Origin: Corbicula japonica
Taxonomy: Eukaryota; Mollusca; Bivalvia; Venerida; Cyrenidae
Assembly (NCBI GenBank): GCA_038501625.1
Contig: JAZAYU010000015.1
Span: forward strand, 124,001-188,000
Direction: 5' to 3'
Length of the DNA: 64,000 nucleotides
Shown here one piece after another: positions 24,213 through 33,750 of this stretch. The position numbers and the translations under genes were made by a program. How positions within the stretch are numbered: position 1 is the stretch's first letter; every line of letters begins with the position of its first letter. The notes under the pieces were generated by a model. That model saw only the letters and a list, made by a program, of their open reading frames with translations, was not told the DNA's origin and searched no databases.

Positions 24213-24305
24213 GAGTAGTCTGAATGCATGCATCTACAAGCTGATCTGGATCTAAACTGGTCACATATGGGACATAAGTTGTATCCATTGAGTAAAGCAT
24301 TAAGA
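24213..24305. repeat. Half copy of foldback family F1
   Basis: The right half only: CTGATCTGGATCTAAACTGG, ending GAGTAAAGCATTAA. Confidence 0.5.
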
Positions 24306-24554
24306 TTGTCATTTATCAGTTTTATTAATGCTTTAATCTGACCAATCAAAAAGATTCATTTCAGAATGGTACCAAGTCTTGTTTGTATACCAACTCTCAC
24401 CTACTATGCAATCTGTGTGTTCTTAAAATAAACAAAAATATTTCTTTTGGTCATTAGAGTTTCTAGAAAATGAAAATGCATGTTTATGTATATATAGCAT
24501 AAAGAACAATTTGAGTAGTCAGACTAAATTTTAACTTTGTGTTCAAGGCAGTTT

Positions 24555-24632
24555 ACATGTTTTAACCATTTCCTCATTTGATACCCCTTGGGTGACCAGT
24601 CACAGTGTAGATACAGATAAGCTTGCTCATTA
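24555..24632. repeat. Left end of foldback family F1, cut off
   Basis: TTTTAACCATTTCCTCATTT to AGATAAGCTTGCTCATTAG matches the F1 left half and stops exactly where another element begins (24632). Confidence 0.5.
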
Positions 24633-25020
24633 GGGGCCCGTTTCATTAAGAATTTACGATCGTGTCGTATCGTAAACTGCGATCACCATTTACGACAAAA
24701 TTTACGAATGTGACAAACGCGTTTCATAAAGACCGTCGTAAATCTAGCTTACGATCGTAAGATACGACGCGTCGTACGACATAAAATACAGTGATCCAGT
24801 CCAAAACAGCCGTTTCCGGGCGCGAGGTTTTTAGCGCGCACCTGTCAATCAAGAAAATGGCGACTACCATAAAACCGAAATTTGTTTAATTTTGCTAGTT
24901 TGATGAAACTTTCGTCGTTTTCTTCATGTAGATAATATAATAATAGAGGACAATGGTCATTAAACTACATTCCTACAGGGTTCCAGAACCTGTACTCCTA
25001 GACAACACGTGAAATAACAG
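24632..25020 (+). mobile_element. Possible 5' end of a DNA transposon (GGGCCCGTTTCATTAAG terminus)
   Basis: The segment starts GGGCCCGTTTCATTAAGAAT and carries a second related block (GCGTTTCATAAAGACCGTCG) with CpG-rich TTACGATCGTAAGATACGAC motifs. It ends near a good donor (ACAG|GTAAGT at about 25021). Such termini occur in PIF/Harbinger-like elements, from memory. The other end was not found. Confidence 0.35.
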
Positions 25021-25772
25021 GTAAGTTAAAGTTCAATAGGATTATTTATAAGTGTTAACATAATTTAAAAATCGGTCTTGTAAACAATAAATAGTTATGA
25101 ATGGCTTATTCAAACATAATTTTATCGGACAATGTCAAAAAATTTAATGTCGAGCATTGCAATCAGCCTGACAGGGGTGGGGTCAATGGGTTAAAGGGTC
25201 GTTCTGAATTGTATACAAGATACAAAAATTTTATTTAAAGTCGGTGTTTACATTACAAAGCACAACATTAGCTATGAATAGCTATTGACAATTTAAGTCA
25301 ACTATGAAGTCATATAGGCCACAAGTCAAAAAGGCCACAAAAAAGTCAAATGGGCCTCAGAAAAAAGTCAGGCCATACATTTTATTTTCCAACCCAAATA
25401 GGCCTCTCAAGACATAAAGGCCACAAAAAAGTCAAATAGGCCACACATTTTTTTACCAATGTTTTTATTAAATTAATTTGTGTAATAGTCTTAATCTGTT
25501 CCCTACGCTGTCATTAATTACCCAAGGTGTTGATTTAATGTTTTGTCAGGGTGTCACATTGTTATACAAGATCAAAATTTACAACACTTGTAGTAACAGT
25601 CAGAGGTGCTAATGCAATCAGAGGTGTCATATTTAATAAATACATTGTAACTAAATTTATTTCTAAACCAATTTCCATTTTCGACCATACAAAATACAAA
25701 GCTTATGTTGCAAGTGCATCAATATTAGATTCTCTGCTAGTGTAGACCAAGTGACTTGTGTAGACTAAGGAC

Positions 25773-27575
25773 TAGGGTTTCATAATCAGACAAAAATCAT
25801 AATTGATCATTGGAAATAATCAAACAACCCTTTTTGATCAATCATCGATTATATAATCGAAGCATTTACAACAACAATGTACATGCTTTAATAAAGAAGA
25901 ATTTTATTTAAAGGATTTTTTATTAATATTCTAGCAATAAAAATACCCATAATTTGTTATTTTAATGCATTTTTTTCTATTTTGCAAAAAAACAATTTTC
26001 AAAATGATATTGTTAAGAATCTTCTGCTTAAGGCAGGCAAAACACACAATAAATTTGTAACCTAGTATTTCATGCCATAAACTCTTTATTTCATAATTTT
26101 GAAATTTAATTATTTTAAATTTTAAAATGTAGAAATTCTTATTCATTGATTTTAGTTATTTTGAAATATGTTACTTAACATCTTAATGTAAGTAAGGTAT
26201 TAAATGTTTTTAAGTTATCATCTCAACAAAGAAGATTTAATTAAGTCAAGCTGCTTAGGATTTTAGCAGCTTGCACTAGGTCTTTGCTGTATAAACAATT
26301 CAGCATATTTTGTTGATTAAGTGTGAAGCCTTAATAAATTGTTAAGCAAACTCTCCAAATTGAGCTAAGGGTTTCACCTATTTGTAACATAACTTTTCAT
26401 TGGATAATATTTTACTTTCTTTTAAATTTTCATTGGTTAATTAAATGTTTTAGGGTTTTGTCTTAGAAAACCTTAATATCAATTTTAGAATGTATCTTTA
26501 GTCTTATGAAAGTTTTCGACAAGTAAAGTCATACAAAAGTCTTCATTGTGTTAACAACTAAAAGTTAGGAATTTGGTGCTAGTCTTCAGATGTGTTCATC
26601 AATGTGTTACATTGGAAATTTTATATTATCCCTTTCCTGGATATATACGCATTTTTAAGCATGTGCGACCAGTGTAGATCCAGATCAGCCGGCACATCTG
26701 TGCCGTCTGATCAGGATCTGCACTGGTCGCATTTTGGTCAGAAATAACCTAATTAATAAAAAAGCGAACAGTTTAGATCCTGATCAGACGGCATGGATGT
26801 GCCGGCTGATCTGGATCTAAACTGATCGCCCAAGCAATAAAGGTGTATCTGTACAGGAATTGGTTATAATAACTTTGAATATTGATAAGTCCACCAGAAT
26901 TAAAAAGGAATTTAGAACTTACACATGGAGTTATAGTTTATTCACCTGTTCCCAGTAAATAGTTGGGGACAGGGTTGAGCTTGTGACCAAGAGACCCAAC
27001 CGGTGGCTGCGCCGCTTGAGACAGTTTCCCCCCAAAACACATATAAGCTCAGACATTTGTCTAGTGGCCACCGACCAACGGTCACAAATTCTTTAGAGGG
27101 GAATTTGTTTAAAAAATAGAAAAAAAATAATTGGGGATGGAAATGGGGTCAAAATTTGGTTCTTACCGTTATGAAATGAGGGCCCTATATAGAACTGCTG
27201 TATTACCAAAAAAGAATATAGGTTTACTTTCTGGTATGAATTAGCATTTAGATGAACCACACACTAGCCCACAGGCTGCATGTATTATGTGTAACCGTAT
27301 CTGATATGAGCATAAGGTGTAGGCTGCAGGTACAGGAGTCTTTTTCGTGAAATACTTAGTGGGAGAACATATTCCAAAGTTTATTAAAAACCAAAATAAC
27401 ACTGATCTATGTCATATATCAAACACTGATTTTGTTCTGATACAGTGATCTCCCTTGTGAGCTGCTTAAAAAACAGCAAACTGATGATCGATTATTAAAC
27501 TTCGTAATCGATTATCGAAAATTTATCCTAAAAACGATCGATTTTTGATTATAATCGATCATCGTTTAATCCCTA
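25773..27575. mobile_element. Decayed hAT-like element nested in the composite
   Basis: The ends TAGGGTTT and AATCCCTA are inverted. They are flanked by CTAAGGAC and CGTAGGAC, an 8-base target duplication with two differences, as hAT elements make. Subterminal ATCGATTATA-type motifs occur in inverted order at both ends. No intact transposase frame is left. Confidence 0.6.
26625..26870. repeat. Foldback family F1 copy inside the hAT-like element
   Basis: It runs from ATCCCTTTCCTGGATATATA to GTACAGGAATTGGTTATAA with all four inner arms. Its presence makes it the youngest of three nested insertions. Confidence 0.85.
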
Positions 27576-28558
27576 CGTAGGACATTGATCAAAAGAGCAT
27601 ATTGACATATAAATGGTAGTTAATTCTGATAGATGAAAATGGAATTTTTCAACTTATTTTGTTCATATAAAACAGTTTTACATTGCTTTCACAAAAAAGA
27701 ATAACTTTTCTTTTGTTGCAATATTTTGTGAATTGTTTTCCCACTTGTTGAGTCATGATGGTAACTGGTTTGTAGCAAAAAACCAGAAAAAGCACATGTT
27801 GCTTTGAGCAAAATACCCAATAAATGAAGCAACTTTTAAAATAATATTTATAAAACATCATAAACTGACATAGAACATATTAACACAATGATAATAAAGT
27901 CTTTATAAATAAAATAAAAATGTGGCCTATTTTTGTGGCCTATTTGACTTTTTCAAAATCAAGTGTGGCCCATTTGACTTTTTTGTGGCCTATATGACTT
28001 GTGGCCTATTTGACTGTAATCTGTTCTGAATTGAAGGGCTTTTCATGCTTATATAACAGAGGCCTATAAAAGGCCTCTTTCCAATCCAAAAATATAGTAT
28101 TTTTTCCCAATTGTGGCAAAAACTCTTCCTAAAATGCTAGGTAACATGTCCAAAAATGGTTAATACTCCTCTTAGGTGTGTTTGAAAAGAACAAAGCTTA
28201 AAAAATTAGATTTAAGTTAAAAATACCTATTACTTATAAATTTTAAAAACAAGAACCCATCTTTCAATTAATTTTGTTTTCCAAAAAAAAAAACAATTAT
28301 CGCGCATAAACTTCCCAATTAGAAAGGCTAGGGTCTCTTCCCAATTTTCTGATGAAAAGCCCTGGAATTGTACACCATAGTGTTATGAAGGTGATGAGGT
28401 GTGAAAATAAAATTATCATGTTAAAGCGTGGTAATATGTTCATTGTTAGGTTGTAGCAGAACATTTTGACCTGGTCATGTGCGTCATCCATTAGGTTGTC
28501 CCGGAGAAATATTCATCATTCAGCATTTAAAAAAATTAAAGATAAATACTTAAAGGTG

Positions 28559-28749
28559 CAGGGGTTCCACTAACCGCTGAATCTCAAGAGTCATATTTAT
28601 CATTTTTTAAGGTATATTGCCAATTAGTAGCCAAAATACCCACAATTTAAGGCTAAAGTTACCCTTTTGCTAATATTACAAAGGACAAAATGGCATTTTG
28701 GAAATTCCAAAAGTCAACATGCCATCACTTGTGTCAAATGGAACCCCTG
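28559..28749. repeat. Small element with CAGGGGTTCCA inverted ends
   Basis: CAGGGGTTCCACT at the left and TGGAACCCCTG at the right are inverted over a span of 191 bases. No coding capacity. Confidence 0.4.
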
Positions 28750-28755
28750 AAAGGT

Positions 28756-29730
28756 GGTTAATCAGAATAGTAGAAACTTAATCTGTGAGACTTGGGTTTT
28801 TATGAACTTTATATTTCCAATCTATTTTCTTCATGATTTTGGTGTAAATGAAACCAAAACACAGGGTTTATATTAAATCCTTATTGAATTTTTAGCATTC
28901 TCGGTAAATGCATTGTTGCAATCTCATCAGGGTCTACATCATTTTTTTGATTTACTGGATTGTGTTTAGGGAGGAAATATAGGATCACTAGCTTGGGATT
29001 GTATAAGTTAATGATATCCAGATACATGTATTATGACCAAATATAATATAATTAATAAACAGATTTTCCCATGTTTTGAAATACAAAGGATCATCAGCAA
29101 ACAGTAAAATAATTTTAATTATAATAATTATTTTATAATAATCAGTTAGTCTGGTCAATTCAAATGGTCTTTGGAAACTAACTATGCAAACCTGTCATGA
29201 AACTGTCCTTATTTTTCCTTACATCTTTGTTGTGTCAGAAATCAAGTTAAGGATTGGAAGATTGAAATCACTTACAGTAATAGCACGCCTGAAACTTTTT
29301 ATTGAAATGACTGGTGGTTTTATTAACACCTATTTAGTAAATGTATCTTGTATTTTAATGTTTCTTCAGTTAAGAAGAAAAGACAAGTGGAATGGTAGCA
29401 TGAAACCCTGCAGCTGATTATAGTTGCAGTTTAACTCGCAAGATCTGGTTACTACAAGGAAGGACATTTTATTGATTTCAAGGTATTTCTGATAATAATT
29501 AATGTTCCTAAAATTAAAGTGACCTCACTGATACTCCGAAAGTTGCCAGACCGAAGGGCCGATGTGATTCATTATGTTATCAGACCAAACTCCTAATACT
29601 TGCTAATACCTTTTTAAAATGTTTTGATCCGACATAATTTGTTTCAGTCAGACAGATTTTCACATCTTGTCTGACCAAATGTCTAACACTTATTTTTAAT
29701 TTTCAGGAAGGCTGACCTCAATACTGTAAA
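28756..29730. other. Intergenic stretch without a recognised feature
   Basis: It has only short open frames with no family resemblance. It could be an intron of the gene whose last exon is at 30449. Confidence 0.3.
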
Positions 29731-29734
29731 TTGG

Positions 29735-30170
29735 GATATTTTGGCGTCATGATATTTTGGCCATTTTGCCCCATAACGCCTGTGTTTTATTTTGGCCAGT
29801 TTAATTTTGGCCATTTATCATTGTGTGGTGAAAAATAAACACAGATACATTTTTTTGTCGTGTGCATAAAGTAATTTAAAATCGACATTTTCATAACATT
29901 TATTGCAACACACAATAATCCAACAAACTGAATGAAATACAGTAATTGAAATTTAAAATTATGAGAATGATCGGGTTGGTTTGATAAGCGATAAATACAT
30001 GTAGTGGTCAAAGTGAGACGAAGTGTGAAAGACAATCTGTATTGTTGTTGTGTTTGCACTAAATGGGTGAATTTTCACCTGTGACATATTTTGATGTGTT
30101 TAATTTTGGCCTTGCATTAGGTTGGCCAATTTAAGGCCAATTTTTAACCAAGGCCAAAATAAACCAACGG
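29735..30170. repeat. Repeat with inverted TTTTGGCC-rich ends
   Basis: The left part (ATTTTGGCCATTTTGCCCC, AGTTTAATTTTGGCCATTTA) and the right part (TTTAATTTTGGCCTTGC, CCAAGGCCAAAATAAACC) carry clustered GGCCAAAA motifs in both orientations around an A+T-rich core. Confidence 0.5.
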
Positions 30171-30448
30171 TTGATACTTCTTAAAAAACATGATTCAGAG
30201 TAAGATTATTAATTAAGTTTGATTGATAGAATTTTCACTTTTCAACAGTTATTGGTTCAATTTTAAACACTTACTTATGTCTTTTAGGGTTATTTGAAAT
30301 AATTTTCCTCTCATCATTTACATTTTAATGTGGATGTTTATCAGTATTGGATTATCTTCAAACTGAAGTGAATATAAATTGAAGACTGACTCATATGTAT
30401 TGACATGTATTTCCTTATTATCTTCAAATAAAATGTTTTCATTTTCAG

Positions 30449-30509
30449 ATTTATGAATGATGAGAAGGAAAGAGCAGCTAGAAACAGACAGTTAAAACAT
30501 ACCCCTTGA
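30449..30509 (+). CDS. Possible terminal exon of an unidentified gene
   Basis: A strong acceptor (TTTTCATTTTCAG) precedes a short exon that, in one frame only, reads FMNDEKERAARNRQLKHTP and then TGA. A polyadenylation signal AATAAA follows 82 bases after the stop (30591-30596). The peptide is hydrophilic and basic and I do not recognise it. The preceding exon should end in phase 2 and lie upstream on the plus strand, but none could be supported. Chance is a real alternative for a piece this small. Confidence 0.35.
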
Positions 30510-30590
30510 TATGGATGACTGTATTTTATTGTAAAACGTTACTTAGAAATAGAGAATTATTAAAACAAGTTGAAATTGAATTTCAAGACA

Positions 30591-30596
30591 AATAAA
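30591..30596 (+). terminator. Polyadenylation signal
   Basis: AATAAA follows the possible terminal exon at 30449-30509. Confidence 0.4.
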
Positions 30597-30704
30597 GTGA
30601 TACACAGTATATAGCTATTTGGTTTCCCTATTACCTGTAGCCAGGTGACATTTATGCCTGATTAGTCTGAACGATACATGATTTTCTGTCAAATGCTATT
30701 TTTG

Positions 30705-31215
30705 GTGTTGCCTTTCGAAGAAAAGGCAATACATAGGGATCACTTTGTCCATCAGTCTGTCTGTCTGTCCATCAGTCCATCACAAAAACTTAACATTGGC
30801 TATAACGTTTCTGTTTCTTAATACTTCATCAAACTTTCAAATTGTACTGCTTATAACACAGTCACAGTAATGCCAAATTCTTTAGGTTAAGGTCACATTT
30901 GATGGAGTTAGGCCCCTTTTTGTACATTCATTTTGACATGGAAACTTAATGATAGCTAAAAATTTGCCATTTTTCAATACTTGTTCATGAAACTTTCAAA
31001 TTATATTGCTTATGATAACTTGCTCATGATGATGCTATATGTTTTAGATCAAGGTCACATTTGATGGAGTTATGCCCCTTTCTGTACTTCGCCATTTCTT
31101 AATATTTCTTCATCAAACTTTTAAATTATATTGCTCATGACAACATGCTCATCATTATACCATAGTCAAGCTAGAGTTATGCCCCTTCTTTGAACTGACC
31201 ACCCATCTAGTTGCT
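30705..31215. repeat. Dispersed repeat with GGTCACATTTGATGGAGTTA blocks
   Basis: AAGGTCACATTTGATGGAGTTA-type text occurs twice (about 30891 and 31051). Each time it is followed by GCCCCTTT and preceded by CATCAAACTTTCAAATT-type text. It starts with a small hairpin (TGCCTTTCGAAGAAAAGGCA). Its internal layering suggests an old tandemly grown element. Confidence 0.55.
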
Positions 31216-31413
31216 TTCTCATGTTACTTGGATTAGTTGGATAACAGTAACTGTCCCTGGTATTTCAGTCACTTTAAAGTGTTTGTAGCTGCTCCCACAC
31301 GTCTGGAAAGACTTGATGAAACTTGGCAAACTAATGTAACAAAGGGCTTCTAGCCATGTAACAGGAATATTGTGGTTGTCCAAAATTTGCATGAGTTATT
31401 GCGAATTGCTATT

Positions 31414-31615
31414 TTTATGCCCCCACAAAGTGGGAGGCATATAGAGCTCTTCCGTCCATCCGTAATCCCCAAATCTTTTATCAACTCCTCCTAAACTATA
31501 AGGCGGATTTCTTTCAAACTTACAAAGATGATCAAGCAGGATGTGTAGATGATCGTAAAGAAAGGATTTTTTCCTGCGACCATTATTACCAGCGTTATGG
31601 CCCTTCATTAATTTC
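31414..31615. repeat. Dispersed repeat starting ATGCCCCCACAAAGTGGGAGGC
   Basis: A terminal hairpin (GCCCCCACAAAGTGGGAGGC) is followed by CCGTCCATCCGTAATCCCC and a tail ending in GCGTTATGGCCCTTCATT. I believe elements of this type are common in bivalve DNA; that is recall, not a search. Confidence 0.5.
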
Positions 31616-31625
31616 AGTAATTAGA

Positions 31626-31732
31626 TCTGGTCTGAAGGTTATAAAGCTGAGATTGGAAACCAGTCTCAAATCTCAAGCATCTGATTGACTGAAATGGCTG
31701 GTTTCCATGTTTAGTTTTATAACCTTGGGCAC
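31626..31732. repeat. Foldback family F2 copy, internally deleted
   Basis: The left arm is complete (GGAAACCAGTCTCAAATCTC). The right arm is reduced to GCTGGTTTCCATGTTTAGTT, TTATAACCTTGGGC. Confidence 0.7.
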
Positions 31733-32202
31733 TGGATCTACACTGTAAGCTTCTTGGTCAGAAGTAACTTGAATCTAAAAGCGAAGATATGATCAGTGTG
31801 CCATGTGAAAAGAATTCATATATAAGTCAATAAACTTCAGAAAATATATTTATCAGCAGTAAGGTTTAACTTCATTTTTCAAGCGAATGAAATTGTAACA
31901 GTTCTGCATTTTCGAAATTCTTTTGTAAGGATACTATTACATGTATTAGATTTAAATTTATTCTCTGTAAAAGTTAAAGTTTGTTAATAAGCATTTACAA
32001 AATTAAATTGGTCAAGTTGGACGCCAATGTTTTAATTTTGTTAATGCTCATCAATTAACTAACTGACAAAGTGGTTTTAATTATATTTTGTCAATCAAGT
32101 CACTTACTAGTTAAACCATTCAATGGTGCAAGTACTGATTTATAGAAATACATTTCAAGTACAATTTGAAATATACTATACATGTACTTGCATTGCACAA
32201 AA

Positions 32203-32464
32203 TATACTCAACAAAAAAAGAAACCTGACACTGTAACTTTGAATAAGTATGAGGTGCATATTCAAAATCTATATATTTTTGCACCATCCAAAAGAAAATA
32301 ACCACTGAATCACTTGTTTCATGCACCAAAAATATCAAAATGCATAATTAAGTTCAAAACATGCACAATTTTTATTACATACCACAATTCAATTAGCTTT
32401 AAATCTGATTCCAGGAAAATACACCAAATATAAAGTGTCAGGTTTCTATTTTTGTTGAGTATAT
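32203..32464. mobile_element. MITE with 28-bp inverted ends at TA sites
   Basis: TACTCAACAAAAAAAGAAAC, CTGACACT at the left is inverted at the right (AGTGTCAGG, TTTCTATTTTTGTTGAGTA), with TATA at each outer edge. The length is about 260 bp. TA-flanked ends fit a Tc1/mariner-type origin. Confidence 0.8.
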
Positions 32465-32712
32465 AATTTTCAACCTCTTAAGAAGGAATGAAATATCTAA
32501 TGACCGAAAAGTCAATTCCCTTTATTTTGGAAAAAATAATTTGAGCTGCCACATGCAAGAAAGTGTCTTTCTTGACAAAAATGAGATCTCATGTATAGAA
32601 GACATTGTAATTTTTGCTTAAACTAAGTAAAAATGAATTTAAGTAAAAATTTGTAAAAAAGAAAAGGAAAAAAGATCATATTGTGCTTTAGAATATCAAA
32701 TGTAAATGTTGT

Positions 32713-32925
32713 TTTAAGCCTTTCCTTGATACATACGCATTTTTACGCATGTGCGACCAGTGTAGATCCAGATCTACACTAGTCGCATTTTGGTCAAAAA
32801 TAACCTAATGAATCAAAAAGCGAACAGTTTAGATCCTGATCAGACGGCACGGATGTGCCAGCTGATCTGGATCTAAACTGTTTGCCCTAGCAATAAAGGT
32901 GTATCTATACTGGAAAGGGTTAATA
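32713..32925. repeat. Foldback family F1 copy, first hairpin shortened
   Basis: It runs from AAGCCTTTCCTTGATACATA to ACTGGAAAGGGTTAA. The first hairpin has lost its core (GTGTAGATCCAGATCTACAC). Confidence 0.8.
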
Positions 32926-33750
32926 ATAAATATATATATTTCAAATCTGATAAAAACCAAGAACATTAAGAAAGACACATCTTTACACAAGAGCACTCGC
33001 TTCTGCTAGTTAAAAGTAACAAGAAATACAACAAAGATGTTTATTACAGAATTATTGCGGTTTTGAAACACATATTCACAATATATTCCATTCATATATG
33101 TTCAGAATGTTACAATAATGTATAAGCCAATGAGTATTTACCAATGAAAAGTGTGAAATGGCGTCTTTTGTTATTTATCGTTATTGTCTATAAGAATTTT
33201 GTGTTGTCGTATTTTGGAGCAATTCTTTATAATTTTGGGATGATCATATATGAAAAATAAAAATGCATAGTGAAAAATACTACAATGAAAGTAAATAATG
33301 CAATATTATAACTGGTAGGATTTTTTGTTCAGCCATTTTGTGTGATGGGTAAATGTAAAAAACATAAAATAAACTTGTCAGTATATAGTAAATAAGAACA
33401 CAGTTTCCTAGTGCACTAGTACTATACGAAACACTCAGTTGTCCCTGATATATAGATATACAAGTCCACATTTTGTTTAAGCTGCCACATTCATTGTTCT
33501 TTAAGCAGTCTTTATACGTTAAATATGTTTCATTATTTTAGTGTTTCTGTTTTTGTTTTTTTTCTTTAAACAGACCTAAAAATACATGACTGAAACAAAA
33601 CTTCTTAAGTTGGCGAATGTCGAACTTCCATGCATAGCCTAGTCAATCACATGTGTGGAGAAGTATTGATGACTTGGAGATTTCCGAACACGCAGTTACA
33701 TAGTGCAATGTGGTTATATCTACATAGTCTCTCGTCTTATATACTGGCCA

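Larger units (their letters stand above)
25308..28014. mobile_element. Composite element with GTCAAATAGGCCACAA-type inverted ends
   Basis: The left end repeats motifs such as CATATAGGCCACAAGTCAAA and GCCACAAAAAAGTCAAATGG (25308-25452). The right end (27915-28014) has the inverse (TTTTTTGTGGCCTATATGAC, GTGGCCTATTTGACTG). No transposase was recognised. A hAT-like element is nested inside, and that in turn contains an F1 MITE. Confidence 0.7.
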
